DNA of 64,000 bases from Pseudoalteromonas sp. R3. Its GTDB lineage: Bacteria; Pseudomonadota; Gammaproteobacteria; Enterobacterales; Alteromonadaceae. The stretch spans positions 3,534,001 to 3,598,000 of the forward strand of contig NZ_CP034835.1 in assembly GCF_004014715.1 (NCBI RefSeq). The letters are read 5' to 3'. This document shows, piece by piece, positions 1-8,589 of this stretch. The position numbers and the translations under genes were made by a program. Under the pieces are notes generated by a model. It was not told where the DNA came from. It ran no database searches and was given only the letters and a program-made list of their open reading frames with translations. Position 1 is the stretch's first letter. The number at the start of each line of letters is the position of its first letter.

Positions 1-2
1 CA

Positions 3-506
3 CAAAAAGACCAGGATGCTGATCTGACCCAGGTGGCCGGCAAATCAGGTGTCGCTCAGGGAACGCATATAGAAATAGCCGGGCAAGTATTTGATCACGA
101 GGGACATACCGTTGAAGATGTCACGTTAGACTTGTGGCAGGCGAATGCTTTTGGTAAGTATCATCACCCTCACGACACCAGCGAGGCACCTATCGATGAA
201 CACTTTCAGGCCTGGGCCATTATACAAAGTGGCAAACAAGGGCGGTTTCGTTTCAAAACCGTGTTCCCGGGTGCCTACCCGCTCAATGCCAGTAGTCAAC
301 GCACACCGCATATTCACCTTAAAGCGTCTAAGCTGGGTTATGACACGCTACTGACTCAACTGTACTTTCCGGATCACCCGCTTAATCACAAAGATGGCCT
401 GTTTAAACGAAAAAGTACACAGGAGCAGGCACTTATGACGGTCAAACGAACTGAACGTGAAAATCATTACCTGTTCAATTTGGTGATACAAAAGATACCA
501 CTTTAG
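3..506 (+). CDS. Intradiol ring-cleavage dioxygenase, 5' end outside window
   Basis: The reading frame is open to the left edge, so the true start lies outside; the GTG at 33 is internal. The visible C-terminal part matches the catalytic core of non-haem Fe(III) intradiol dioxygenases (protocatechuate 3,4- and catechol 1,2-dioxygenase superfamily), which open aromatic rings between two hydroxyl groups. The expected iron ligands are visible: Tyr in GKYHHP, Tyr in PGAYPL and the His pair in TPHIH, with the typical DLWQAN and QLYFPDHPL blocks around them. No other aromatic-degradation gene is in the window, so the substrate is unknown. Some family members of this kind are secreted, but the N-terminus cannot be seen. 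The family is clear; the precise function is not. Confidence 0.85.
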   Translation, partial: QKDQDADLTQVAGKSGVAQGTHIEIAGQVFDHEGHTVEDVTLDLWQANAFGKYHHPHDTSEAPIDEHFQAWAIIQSGKQGRFRFKTVFPGAYPLNASSQRTPHIHLKASKLGYDTLLTQLYFPDHPLNHKDGLFKRKSTQEQALMTVKRTERENHYLFNLVIQKIPL

Positions 507-896
507 AACCTTTAGCCCCCCTTTTCAGCTTCATTCTAAATGATGAGCCCACACCTAGTGCGGGCTGACTCACTTTGCTTATGTATACCAAGTACAGGAA
601 CAAGGTAACACGCTGATCTAGATAAGTTTTATATCTCAAGGACAAAACGCCACTTTTGAATAAATGCTCTAGATACAAAGCGACAAAAACAGAATAAAGG
701 ATGACTAAAAAGCCAAAATATACACATTTCTTCCTTATTTCATTCCTACACTAGTGTTGGAATCGCAATTTTATATTCCACACAATAATGACCTTCCCGG
801 CGACATGCCGCGGGGGCAACACACACTCTCAGTTACGTTATAGACAGCAGTGTGCAAGCGCTACCCAACCACACACTGTTGTTAAGGATCATACCT
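507..896. other. Intergenic region, 390 bp
   Basis: No convincing gene is seen. It holds a short terminator-like hairpin at 546-566 (AGCCC-aCAC paired with GTG-cGGGCT, weak T-run) after the dioxygenase gene, then AT-rich sequence that presumably carries the promoter of the cytochrome c peroxidase gene. The frame from 788 to 1132 is a shadow of the peroxidase gene in another frame. Confidence 0.5.
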
Positions 897-2705
897 ATGA
901 AAGCAAGATTATTCGGGCTATGGTTACTGCCTCTGAGCATATACTCAGGGTTAGTTCAGGCAAACACCGACACGCTCCCCACCCCACAGCAATTCACGGC
1001 AAAAGTGCACAGCAGCAATCAAGTTGCGCTAAGCTGGCAGGCACCGCAAGATACCAGCAATATCAAAGGCTATCGCATCTATCGGGATGGCAAACGCATT
1101 GCCCGTACCACACTCACCTTTTACCAGGATGACAGTGCGATGGCGGGTACTGAATACAGCTACTTTGTGCAAGCTTTTGCCAAGGGTAAAGATAAAAACA
1201 AGCTCACCAGTGAACCGTCAAACACCGAAACGGTGACTACGCTGGCAAGTGATAGCAATGATGGCATGCGCAATGGCTCAGTAATAAATATTGGCATTGC
1301 GCGTTTGGTCGATTTGTGCGGTACCAACGACCTCAATGCCGTGACGGATGAGCAGCTCGATACCTGCATGGGCAAAGTCATTGAACATTATGAGTTGCAG
1401 CAGGGGCTGGAAGATATGCAGGCCTATGTTGCCCGCTATCGTCGACAGGAAGACCCGAAACTGATTGATCTGGGTAAACGACTGTTCTTTAGTAAGGCGC
1501 TGAGTCAAAACTATGATACCTCCTGCGCTTCTTGCCACCACCCTGCACAAGGTTGTGGAGGCGATGGCCTGTCTTTATCCATTGGCGTCAATGCTGAGAA
1601 CCCAGATGTCATCGGACTGGGCCGCACAGACGGCAGTACTATCCCTTCTGTTGGACGCAGCTCACCACAGATCTGCAACACGGCCCTATGGGTTAACAGT
1701 ATGTTCTGGGATCAAAGGGTAAAACTGCGTCAGAGCAACCGTGAAAGTGAAGTGGGCCTGGTGTCCACGGCCCCGATTATGACCCCAGAAGATGACGTAA
1801 CCCGACTGATGAACAGCCAGGTTGCCAATACAGATCCCTTGCGTCTGTTAATGGCTCAGGCTCATTTCCCTGTCACCGCAGCCGCTGAAATGGGCGATCC
1901 AACCAGCTTTGAATCCCCACAAGCCTATCGTGAATTTATTGCCAGCCGGCTGGCCGATGAATGGAAAAGCCATTTCGCAGCAGCCTACGGCGACGAACAG
2001 ATTGATTTCTTGCGTATCGCCAGAGCACTTGCGGCGTATCAGGCCTCATTCTTGTTTATCGACAATCCTTTTTTCAACTACATCGAAGGTGACATGGCCC
2101 GCCTGAACAACACAGAAAAACGCGGAGCATTACTGTTTTACACCTCAGCAGGATGCGCTAACTGCCACGATGGCGTGATGTTTACCCCGGAAAAAACCCG
2201 TGGCCCGCTTTACCCGCAGATTGGGCCTAACGCCGTCGCCGATGGTAATGCCAAAAACCAGTTCCGCATGCCGAGCCTGCTCAATGTTGGGATCACTGCA
2301 CCTTACGGCGATAAAGGTGTTTTCCCGACACTAGAGCGTGTTATCGAACACTACAATGACGTAACAGGTTCCCTGGAAAGCTTTTATCACAATGTTGAAA
2401 CCTGCCAGTTGCCACAATTTCAGCACCTGACAACAGAGCAGTGCCGCGAGATTGTTGGTGGAGGCGAAGAGTATGTTCTGGCACTTAACGCCGAGAACAG
2501 AGCAAATTCAGATAGAGGCGATGATGCCATCATCAAACACTTCACCAGTGATGAAATACATTACCTGGCCACCTTCTTGCGCTCGCTCACCGACCCCAAT
2601 GCGGTGGCTGGCAGCAACGCTATAGATGTGCTCATCCCACCCCGAGATGGTGGGCCTGATGGCCACCAGTTTGATGCCTTAGACAAAAACGGCAATCCGC
2701 TTTAA
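897..2705 (+). CDS. Secreted di-haem cytochrome c peroxidase family protein with N-terminal fibronectin type III domain
   Basis: Start: ATG 897 follows AAGGA and gives a clean signal peptide (MKARLFGLWLLP..., cleaved near VQA-NT); the upstream ATG at 852 would bury it. After the signal, about residues 25-115 look like a fibronectin type III domain (APQDTSNIKGYRIYRDG, EYSYFVQA). The rest is a di-haem peroxidase/MauG-type module with two CxxCH haem sites, CASCH at about residue 210 and CANCH at about 420, separated as in bacterial cytochrome c peroxidases. Such enzymes reduce hydrogen peroxide with electrons from small cytochromes in the periplasm, but MauG-like members modify other substrates. 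At 602 aa it is far longer than classical CcpA (about 330 aa), partly because of the extra domain. The reaction here is inferred. Confidence 0.88.
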   Translation: MKARLFGLWLLPLSIYSGLVQANTDTLPTPQQFTAKVHSSNQVALSWQAPQDTSNIKGYRIYRDGKRIARTTLTFYQDDSAMAGTEYSYFVQAFAKGKDKNKLTSEPSNTETVTTLASDSNDGMRNGSVINIGIARLVDLCGTNDLNAVTDEQLDTCMGKVIEHYELQQGLEDMQAYVARYRRQEDPKLIDLGKRLFFSKALSQNYDTSCASCHHPAQGCGGDGLSLSIGVNAENPDVIGLGRTDGSTIPSVGRSSPQICNTALWVNSMFWDQRVKLRQSNRESEVGLVSTAPIMTPEDDVTRLMNSQVANTDPLRLLMAQAHFPVTAAAEMGDPTSFESPQAYREFIASRLADEWKSHFAAAYGDEQIDFLRIARALAAYQASFLFIDNPFFNYIEGDMARLNNTEKRGALLFYTSAGCANCHDGVMFTPEKTRGPLYPQIGPNAVADGNAKNQFRMPSLLNVGITAPYGDKGVFPTLERVIEHYNDVTGSLESFYHNVETCQLPQFQHLTTEQCREIVGGGEEYVLALNAENRANSDRGDDAIIKHFTSDEIHYLATFLRSLTDPNAVAGSNAIDVLIPPRDGGPDGHQFDALDKNGNPL

Positions 2706-2716
2706 CTCGACCCAAC

Positions 2717-2745
2717 CAAAAAGGGCTGTCTATGCAGCCCTTTTA
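2717..2745 (+). terminator. Rho-independent terminator after the peroxidase gene
   Basis: AAAAGGGCTG and CAGCCCTTTT form a stem with a short TCTATG loop followed by TTATT, 12 bases after the stop codon. Confidence 0.85.
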
Positions 2746-2773
2746 TTCACACGCTTTCTCAATCCGATAGTGC

Positions 2774-3427
2774 CTACATATAACTCTCAGCATCATAGAA
2801 AAGCTGTTTCAGCGTGCCGCAGTTGATAAACTTATAGGCCAGTTCGCCTTCGCTCGGCACCCGTTTAGAGGCCCTAAATTTTTGCAGGCAGGCCCCCGTT
2901 AAGTCGACAAAAATCAGATGATTAAAGCTGGGTCTTTGCTGTATTTTGTGGACATAAATACGTTCCGTTTTGTTGATTTCAATCACATCATACTCATGCC
3001 ACTGCGATGCAGGTTCCAGTTTGCTGAGCTTTCGGGCAAAAAGTTTGTCACTGAGCACCAATTGTCTTTGTGGGTACACCAGCCTGCCACCGCGCGCATA
3101 ATGTCCCTCATATACATCTGCGGTGATCATGACTTCCTCCCCCCGTTCCAACCGTTGCAAATTAAATGGCTCCGGTTTAATGGTGATCAGCTTGGCATCA
3201 CGAACCAGGCTCAAAAAAGCCACATCGGGATTTTCCACACGGTAGACCACATGGATATCATTAGGTAATCCGTAAGACGGAAAATTTGTTGCGTAAATCC
3301 GAGATCCCCGATTCATCAGCGCCATACCGTGCTCCCCTTTGTAAGCAGGATTCAGTGGCGGGGCTTGTTTTTCATCGGCTGCAGCCAGTGCAGTAAACAG
3401 CAAGATAGCGAGCAGAATGACTCTCAT
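2774..3427 (-). CDS. Secreted protein of unknown function
   Basis: Start: ATG 3427 is preceded by GAAGGAA at good spacing and opens a signal peptide (MRVILLAILLFTALAAADE), so the longer frame from 3469 is rejected. The mature protein of about 200 aa is soluble and mixed alpha/beta in appearance, with two cysteines near the C-terminus (GACLQK and INCGTL, about 30 residues apart) that could form a disulfide in the periplasm. I do not recognise a domain. It is convergent with the peroxidase gene and separated from it by that gene's terminator. The 237 bases between it and the cystatin-like gene hold the latter's terminator. Confidence 0.7.
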   Translation of the reverse strand: MRVILLAILLFTALAAADEKQAPPLNPAYKGEHGMALMNRGSRIYATNFPSYGLPNDIHVVYRVENPDVAFLSLVRDAKLITIKPEPFNLQRLERGEEVMITADVYEGHYARGGRLVYPQRQLVLSDKLFARKLSKLEPASQWHEYDVIEINKTERIYVHKIQQRPSFNHLIFVDLTGACLQKFRASKRVPSEGELAYKFINCGTLKQLFYDAESYM

Positions 3428-3605
3428 CGTTGGTTCCTTCAGAGTGTTTCCACTCAGTATAGCAAGCAATGACTAACACATCCGGGTACAAGCGTGCTCG
3501 TGCATGAGTACCTTCAAACTTGCTTTGCTGGCGGACAGCTCACAATTTAACTTTTTCAATCAACTACTCTATGAGTCCATTCCTCTATCAGCTGTCTGAC
3601 AGAAA

Positions 3606-3640
3606 CGAAAAAGCCGCCTGGGGTCAACCGGGCGGCAAAA
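3606..3640 (-). terminator. Rho-independent terminator of the cystatin-like gene
   Basis: GCCGCC (3613-3618) pairs with GGCGGC (3631-3636). Read on the minus strand the stem is followed by CTTTTTCGTTT. It lies 25 bases past the stop of the minus-strand gene ending at 3665. Confidence 0.8.
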
Positions 3641-3664
3641 CATCAACGTTGCCAAAAGTAAAGG

Positions 3665-4234
3665 TTATGGCTGAACCGGGATCAGATTGAAGTTTTCAAG
3701 TCTGCCGTCCAGGTTGCGATGCGCTTCAATTTCAGCGAAGAAAGCCTGGCCATTACGTGTGGCTGGTGTAGCCACTGTATAGAATACAAAGTTCAGACCT
3801 GCAACAACCTGTTGCTGAGCCGCCAGAATGTCATAACGTACACCAACCAGTGATTCAATCTGCTCAGCCGCTGCTTTTTCAGCATCGGTGAACTCATCAC
3901 GCAGTGCTACACCATCGAACGAGCCGATAGGTGGAACAAGAACAGGACGACTTAATATACGCTCTGCTGTTTCAGTGTACTTGTTATCCAGCGCATGGAT
4001 CACGATAAGCTCAAGTTTGTTCACTTTTGCCACGTCCGGTGCAACAACTGGCTCAACCAAACAGTAGAACGCATAGTTAATACCATTAACTACTTGAGAC
4101 TGGCCTGCCAGTGGAGTGATTTTTACACCATCGCGCTGATTAATGTGCTCAAACGCATTGATAAAGTCTTTGCTGAAATCTTTCGCCAGTACAACTGAAC
4201 CATAGGCACCCAGGTTATGAACTGTCTGAGACAT
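3665..4234 (-). CDS. Tandem cystatin-like domain protein, probably cytoplasmic
   Basis: The 189 aa protein contains two homologous halves. Each carries the cystatin hallmark Q-x-V-x-G followed by an aromatic-rich strand: QSQVVNGINYAFYC at about residues 45-58 and QQQVVAGLNFVFYT at about 139-152. In cystatins this loop inserts into the active-site cleft of papain-type cysteine peptidases. The second cystatin hairpin may be present but is less clear. No signal peptide is evident (MSQTVHNLGAYG), so it would act in the cytoplasm or be exported another way. It is monocistronic with its own terminator, and is divergent from a small HTH regulator across a region with an 11-bp triple repeat. The domain fold is inferred from the motifs; inhibitory activity is not shown. 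Confidence 0.72.
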   Translation of the reverse strand: MSQTVHNLGAYGSVVLAKDFSKDFINAFEHINQRDGVKITPLAGQSQVVNGINYAFYCLVEPVVAPDVAKVNKLELIVIHALDNKYTETAERILSRPVLVPPIGSFDGVALRDEFTDAEKAAAEQIESLVGVRYDILAAQQQVVAGLNFVFYTVATPATRNGQAFFAEIEAHRNLDGRLENFNLIPVQP

Positions 4235-4323
4235 AATTGTTTCCTTATTATTTCCAGTAATCCCGCACCATGCGGGGCTTATTCAACTGGCACTCAGTGT
4301 AGATGCGAATGACTCACTTGTTA

Positions 4324-4356
4324 GTATCAGTTTGGTATCAGTTTGGTATCAGTTTC
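4324..4356. repeat. Three tandem copies of an 11-bp repeat
   Basis: GTATCAGTTTG occurs at 4324, 4335 and 4346; the last copy ends in C instead of G. The period is close to one turn of B-DNA. It lies between the divergent cystatin-like and HTH genes, so it could be an array of operator sites on one helix face. Confidence 0.85.
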
Positions 4357-4499
4357 CCCGCCCCCAAAACTAAGACATTAGGGTGAAAAAATACTGACAG
4401 TGTGTAGCAAAAAGTGGACACTCTAAGTGGCTTTAACAATTTGGCAAAAAGCGCTCAGGACTGCTAGCCTTAGCATCCAAACAAGTCAGGAGCACTTCA

Positions 4500-4724
4500 A
4501 TGGACGGTAGAGTCAAACTCAATTTTCGTCGGCTCAAAGAGCTAAGAAAAAGTCTTGGCCTGAGTCAGGAAAAACTGGCATGTGCTTGCCAGGACCAGGC
4601 TTTATGTGTGTCAATTGCCACGCTGAAACGCGCCGAATGTGGCAATCGGGTGTATTACCGTACGGCAGGCGATCTGGCACGCTTTTACCAGATCCCCGTT
4701 GCCGAGCTATTGACTGAGCAGTAA
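4500..4724 (+). CDS. Small XRE-type helix-turn-helix regulator
   Basis: Start: ATG 4500 follows AGGAG. The 74 aa protein is essentially one Cro/C1-type HTH domain: NFRRLKELRKSLGLSQEKLA, a second helix ending in SIATLKRAECG, then a helix-rich tail with ARFYQIPVAELL. It has no sensor or dimerisation domain. The recognition helix is preceded by an unusual insertion with two cysteines (CACQDQALCVS), which could be redox- or metal-sensitive; that is speculation. It is divergent from the cystatin-like gene, and the 11-bp repeats between them are plausible binding sites. Confidence 0.78.
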   Translation: MDGRVKLNFRRLKELRKSLGLSQEKLACACQDQALCVSIATLKRAECGNRVYYRTAGDLARFYQIPVAELLTEQ

Positions 4725-4890
4725 AGCACCATCAATAAAAGAGCGGCACAAAAGCAGACTAGCAGCGTTTCAATCGCCCATAGTCTGCGTATATCGCACT
4801 CATATATGGCACATCAAACTGATGACAAAAATTGCTATGTTGGGGTAAATCTTGTACTCTTCCGGCCCGCATTCTTCAGAGTACACAAAC

Positions 4891-6273
4891 ATGAGCTTCA
4901 GCAGTCTTGGCTTATCTCCCGAAATTAATCAAGCCGTAGCCGATCAGGGTTACTCAACGCCAACCCCTATTCAGGAGCAAGCCATTCCCGCCATCTTAAA
5001 AGGCCGGGACATTATGGCCGCAGCCCAGACAGGCACAGGCAAAACAGCAGGCTTTACCCTGCCCATGCTGGAGCTATTGAGCAGCAAACCAAAAGTGAAA
5101 GCCAATCAGGTCAGGGCTCTGATCCTGACACCGACCCGTGAACTGGCGGATCAAGTCTGGCAAAGTGTTGAACTGTATAGTAAACACCTTACTTTGTCCT
5201 GCCAGGTTGTCTACGGTGGCGTGAAAATCAACCCACAAATGATGAAGCTGCGCAAAGGAGCTGATGTACTGGTTGCGACACCGGGCCGGTTGCTCGACTT
5301 GTACCAACAAAATGCGGTGAAGTTCGATCAGTTAGACATTTTTGTGCTCGACGAAGCAGACAGAATGCTGGATATGGGGTTTATCCACGACATTAAACGC
5401 CTCATTAAGTTGCTGCCACCAAAGCGTCAGAACTTATTATTTTCAGCCACTTTTTCTGATGAGATCCGCTCACTCGCCAAGGGGCTTATTCAGGATCCTG
5501 TTGAGATTTCCGTGGCACCAGCCAACAGCACCGCCAAAAGCGTCACTCAATGGGCTTACCCGGTAGATAAAAGCCGACGTACCGCCTTACTCAAGCACCT
5601 GATAAACACGCATGACTGGCAACAGGTACTGGTCTTTACCCGCACCAAACATGGTGCTAATCGCCTGGTACGTGACCTCGAAAAGAGTAAAATTAATGCC
5701 GCAGCGATCCACGGCAATAAGAGTCAGAGTGCGCGAATGAAGGCGCTTGCAGGCTTTAAGAGTGGTGAGTTACGCGTATTAGTGGCCACCGACATTGTGG
5801 CGCGAGGCCTGGATATTCAGGAATTACCACACGTCGTCAACTTTGACTTGCCCAATGTGTACGAAGACTACGTGCACCGTATTGGTCGCACGGGTCGAGC
5901 CGGTGCCACCGGTGAGGCAGTCTCGTTTGTCAGTGAAGATGTTGCCAGCGATCTGTTCGGCATTGAGCGCTTAATCCAGCAGTTGATCCCGCGCGTTGTA
6001 GAGCCTGGGTTCGAGCCTCAAAACCCGGTTCCTGAGTCAAAACTGGACACTCGGCCAATTAAGCCAAAGAAACCGAAAAAACCTAAGAAACCAAAAACAG
6101 CCACAGCGGAGCAATCCGCTCAGCGCAAGCCGGCGGACAAGCCCAAAAACGGCCAAGAGCCGCAATCCGGGAATGATAAAACCGCTGCGCCAAAACGCCG
6201 CAGAAGACGTCCTGCCAATAGTCAGGGCAAACCCGGCGGTAATAAACCTGCGGCACAGAAAAAGCCAAACTAA
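4891..6273 (+). CDS. rhlE: DEAD-box ATP-dependent RNA helicase RhlE
   Basis: Start: ATG 4891 (MSFSSLGLS) matches RhlE N-termini; the frame extends to a TTG at 4852 with no ribosome site. All helicase motifs are present in order: Q-motif ([11 protein letters not shown]), [30 protein letters not shown], then the second RecA domain with [10 protein letters not shown] and HRIGRTGR. After about residue 380 comes a low-complexity basic tail rich in Lys-Pro and Arg ([12 protein letters not shown] and PKRRRRRP), typical of RhlE and probably RNA-binding. The enzyme unwinds short RNA duplexes in ribosome assembly and RNA decay and is often important in the cold. A second DEAD-box gene follows 117 bases later on the same strand. 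Confidence 0.93.
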   Translation: MSFSSLGLSPEINQAVADQGYSTPTPIQEQAIPAILKGRDIMAAAQTGTGKTAGFTLPMLELLSSKPKVKANQVRALILTPTRELADQVWQSVELYSKHLTLSCQVVYGGVKINPQMMKLRKGADVLVATPGRLLDLYQQNAVKFDQLDIFVLDEADRMLDMGFIHDIKRLIKLLPPKRQNLLFSATFSDEIRSLAKGLIQDPVEISVAPANSTAKSVTQWAYPVDKSRRTALLKHLINTHDWQQVLVFTRTKHGANRLVRDLEKSKINAAAIHGNKSQSARMKALAGFKSGELRVLVATDIVARGLDIQELPHVVNFDLPNVYEDYVHRIGRTGRAGATGEAVSFVSEDVASDLFGIERLIQQLIPRVVEPGFEPQNPVPESKLDTRPIKPKKPKKPKKPKTATAEQSAQRKPADKPKNGQEPQSGNDKTAAPKRRRRRPANSQGKPGGNKPAAQKKPN

Positions 6274-6390
6274 AGAGCCTCTCGGAGCGCTTTAAATCTC
6301 GACACCCTATGTCACCAGGCAGTTACGGTATTGCACGCTCTGCCTGTGTGTCATGTTATACTCACTCTTTCAATTAAAAAGAAGCCCGCT

Positions 6391-7782
6391 ATGAGCACCG
6401 CTACGCCCTTTTCCAATATCAATCTATCACCTTCTTTGTTAGACAACCTGACGTCGCTTGGCTATCACACCATGACAGAAATTCAGGCTCAGACCTTGCC
6501 ACAGATCCTGGCCGGCAAAGATGTCATTGGTCAGGGAAAAACCGGCTCCGGTAAAACCGCGGCATTTGCTCTAGGCTTACTCAATAACCTGAGAGTAAAA
6601 CGTTTTAGGGTGCAAGCCCTGGTGGTTTGCCCTACCCGTGAGCTGGCGGATCAGGTTGCCGTCGAAATTAGAAAGCTGGCGCGTGCTATCCACAATATCA
6701 AAGTACTGACCTTGTGCGGAGGCGCTCCCATGGGACCACAAATTGGCTCGCTGGAGCATGGTGCCCATATCGTGGTTGGTACACCAGGTCGCATCGAGGA
6801 ACACCTGCGTAAGGGCCGTCTGTCACTAGATGAAGTCAATACCTTTGTCCTGGACGAAGCTGATCGTATGCTGGAGATGGGCTTTGAAGAAGCGCTGGAC
6901 TGTATCGTGTCACACTGCCCAACTCAGCGTCAAAACCTGTTATTCAGCGCCACCTACCCGGCTAAAATTGAGCAACTAGTGGGTCATATTATGCGCGACC
7001 CGGTTAAAGTGGAAGTTGTTGCACAGCATGATCACAGCACGATAGAACAGCACTTCTATGAAGTGGCCGACAACGAAGCTAGGGATGCTGCACTCCATAA
7101 GCTACTGTGTCAGTTTCAGCCCGAGGCTGCGGTGGTGTTTTGTAATACCAAAGCGCAGTGTCAGGACGTCAGTGATATGCTGCAGAGCTATGGCTTTGAC
7201 AGCGCGGCTCTGCATGGCGACCTGGATCAGAAAGACCGCGATAAAACGCTGGTACGCTTTGCGAATCGCAGTTTAACCATTCTGGTTGCAACCGATGTTG
7301 CGGCACGGGGTATAGATGTTGACCATGTTGATATGGTTATCAATTATCATATTGCCCATGACCCTGAAGTACACGTCCACCGTATTGGACGCACCGGCCG
7401 GGCGGGCAAAACTGGCGTCGCCTGTTCACTGATGAGCTACAAAGAGTCCCATAAAGTGAATATGCTGGAAGATTACCTCAGCCTGGAGATTGAACCAACT
7501 CCTGTGCCTGGCGAGCAGGTGCTTGCAAATCAAGTCAAACGTGCACCTATGATCACCATACAAATTGATGGCGGCAAAAAAGCCAAACTGCGTCCGGGTG
7601 ATATTCTGGGCGCACTGACCGCTAACCAGGCATTGCGTGGCGATCAAATAGGTAAGATAAAGGTCACAGCTATGTCCTCATATGTTGCCGTGGAGCGTAA
7701 ATACGCCAATCAGGCTGTTAAGGTCATCAGCGACGGAAAAATGAAAGGACGTAATTTCAGAGCCCGTAAACTTACCCGTTAA
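6391..7782 (+). CDS. dbpA: ATP-dependent RNA helicase DbpA, 23S rRNA specific
   Basis: Start: ATG 6391 (MSTATPFSNI) fits family N-termini, and the 20 upstream residues in frame are unlike them. The helicase core is complete: Q-motif (TMTEIQAQTLP), [43 protein letters not shown] and HRIGRTGR. What separates it from RhlE is the C-terminal domain (about residues 390-463, MITIQIDGGKKAKLRPGD, DILGALT, IGKIKV, SSYVAVE), the RRM-like DbpA domain that recognises hairpin 92 of 23S rRNA. DbpA remodels the peptidyl-transferase region during large-subunit assembly. At 463 aa it has the usual length. It could be cotranscribed with rhlE, but the spacing also allows its own promoter. Confidence 0.93.
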   Translation: MSTATPFSNINLSPSLLDNLTSLGYHTMTEIQAQTLPQILAGKDVIGQGKTGSGKTAAFALGLLNNLRVKRFRVQALVVCPTRELADQVAVEIRKLARAIHNIKVLTLCGGAPMGPQIGSLEHGAHIVVGTPGRIEEHLRKGRLSLDEVNTFVLDEADRMLEMGFEEALDCIVSHCPTQRQNLLFSATYPAKIEQLVGHIMRDPVKVEVVAQHDHSTIEQHFYEVADNEARDAALHKLLCQFQPEAAVVFCNTKAQCQDVSDMLQSYGFDSAALHGDLDQKDRDKTLVRFANRSLTILVATDVAARGIDVDHVDMVINYHIAHDPEVHVHRIGRTGRAGKTGVACSLMSYKESHKVNMLEDYLSLEIEPTPVPGEQVLANQVKRAPMITIQIDGGKKAKLRPGDILGALTANQALRGDQIGKIKVTAMSSYVAVERKYANQAVKVISDGKMKGRNFRARKLTR

Positions 7783-7805
7783 CGTCTGGTCCTTATCTAC
7801 ACTAA

Positions 7806-7845
7806 GCTACTTGAGATGACATATTCAAATGCAGTCTCGAGTAGC
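7806..7845 (+). terminator. Possible hairpin after dbpA
   Basis: GCTACT-t-GAGA pairs with TCTC-g-AGTAGC across an 18-base loop, 24 bases after the dbpA stop. There is no T-run, so it may be an mRNA 3' stabiliser or a Rho-independent terminator of poor quality. Confidence 0.4.
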
Positions 7846-7920
7846 CACACCTAAACCAATTCTTCCCCACCTAGAGATACAATTGCGAATTACTTTCATT
7901 TACCATTCCCATTTATGTTT

Positions 7921-7935
7921 TGTTATGATATAACA
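7921..7935. promoter_or_regulatory. Zur operator upstream of rpmE2-rpmJ2
   Basis: TGTTATGATATAACA is a near-perfect inverted repeat that differs at one position from the core of the gammaproteobacterial Zur consensus (TGTTATANTATAACA). It sits 27 bases before the rpmE2 start and overlaps a -10-like TATGAT, where a bound repressor would block transcription. In other bacteria Zur represses exactly these zinc-free ribosomal paralogues when zinc is sufficient. Confidence 0.82.
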
Positions 7936-7961
7936 CACGCACTAAATTATTGGAGAAGAAA

Positions 7962-8219
7962 ATGAAGCCAGATATCCATCCTGATTACCACTTAGTTGCC
8001 TTTCACGATACCTCGGTAGACAAGTATTTTATCGTTGGTTCCACGATTAAAACCGATCGCACAGTAGAAGTAGACGGGGTGACTTATCCGTATGTACCTA
8101 TTGACGTTTCCAGCGAATCTCACCCTTTCTATACCGGTAAGCAGAAGCTGGTAGCCAGCGATGGTCGGGTTGCACAGTTCAATCGCCGCTTTAAAAATCT
8201 GGCTGGCAAAAAGGGATAA
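7962..8219 (+). CDS. rpmE2: 50S ribosomal protein L31 type B, zinc-independent
   Basis: Start: ATG 7962 behind TTGGAG; it begins [10 protein letters not shown]. The 85 aa length, the [10 protein letters not shown] and [10 protein letters not shown] motifs and the absence of any cysteine define the type B (C-minus) L31, as opposed to the zinc-ribbon type A. Under zinc starvation the C-minus form replaces the zinc-bound form on the ribosome and frees zinc for the cell. It lies directly downstream of a Zur-box-like operator and five bases before rpmJ2, forming a two-gene zinc-response operon. Confidence 0.95.
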   Translation: MKPDIHPDYHLVAFHDTSVDKYFIVGSTIKTDRTVEVDGVTYPYVPIDVSSESHPFYTGKQKLVASDGRVAQFNRRFKNLAGKKG

Positions 8220-8224
8220 TCACC

Positions 8225-8362
8225 ATGAAAGTACTCAGCTCATTAAAAAGTGCCAAATCCCGCCCAGGTTGCCAGGTCGTCAAACGCCGCGGCCGTGTGT
8301 ATGTGATCTGCAAAGACAATCCACGTTTCAAAGCTGTGCAGGGCAAAAAGAAAAAACGCTAA
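8225..8362 (+). CDS. rpmJ2: 50S ribosomal protein L36 type B
   Basis: The 45 aa product starts [17 protein letters not shown] and ends AVQGKKKKR, matching the E. coli YkgO type of L36. It keeps two cysteines (positions 16 and 29) but lacks the full Cys3-His zinc finger of the type A protein. ATG 8225 lies five bases after the rpmE2 stop, so the two are cotranscribed and probably translationally linked. The expected role is zinc-free replacement of L36 on the large subunit during zinc limitation, under the same Zur operator. Confidence 0.94.
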   Translation: MKVLSSLKSAKSRPGCQVVKRRGRVYVICKDNPRFKAVQGKKKKR

Positions 8363-8378
8363 GTCTATCCTCTTTATG

Positions 8379-8408
8379 CAGCCGGTGCGCTTTGCACTGG
8401 CTGCCTCC
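8379..8408 (+). terminator. Terminator-like hairpin after rpmJ2
   Basis: GCAGCCGGTGC pairs with GCACTGGCTGC around a GCTTT loop, followed by CTCCTTTG. It begins 17 bases after the rpmJ2 stop; the T-run is interrupted. Confidence 0.65.
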
Positions 8409-8530
8409 TTTGTAATCCTCTGAGCATGTTATCGACCACTTCACCGACTGTTCAATTACTATTTTTGTCTTAAATCAAACAATTAAACTCATTATATTGT
8501 ATTTGAAATAGGGATATGCATAATGCAAAA

Positions 8531-8548
8531 GGTTCCACTTTTGGAACC
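8531..8548. promoter_or_regulatory. Inverted repeat in leader of the PPC-domain gene
   Basis: GGTTCCA and TGGAACC flank a four-base spacer, 42 bases before the ATG at 8590. It may be an operator or a 5'-UTR hairpin. Confidence 0.4.
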
Positions 8549-8589
8549 GTCGATGAACGACATAAAAAACAAAAAGGAAATATTTGATT

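Noticed and set aside
788..1132. Frame overlapping the peroxidase gene
   Set aside because: Shadow of the peroxidase in another frame with no signal, motif or conserved pattern.
4852..4890. Extended rhlE start
   Set aside because: It is a TTG with no ribosome site, and the added residues do not match family N-termini, which begin at MSFSSL.
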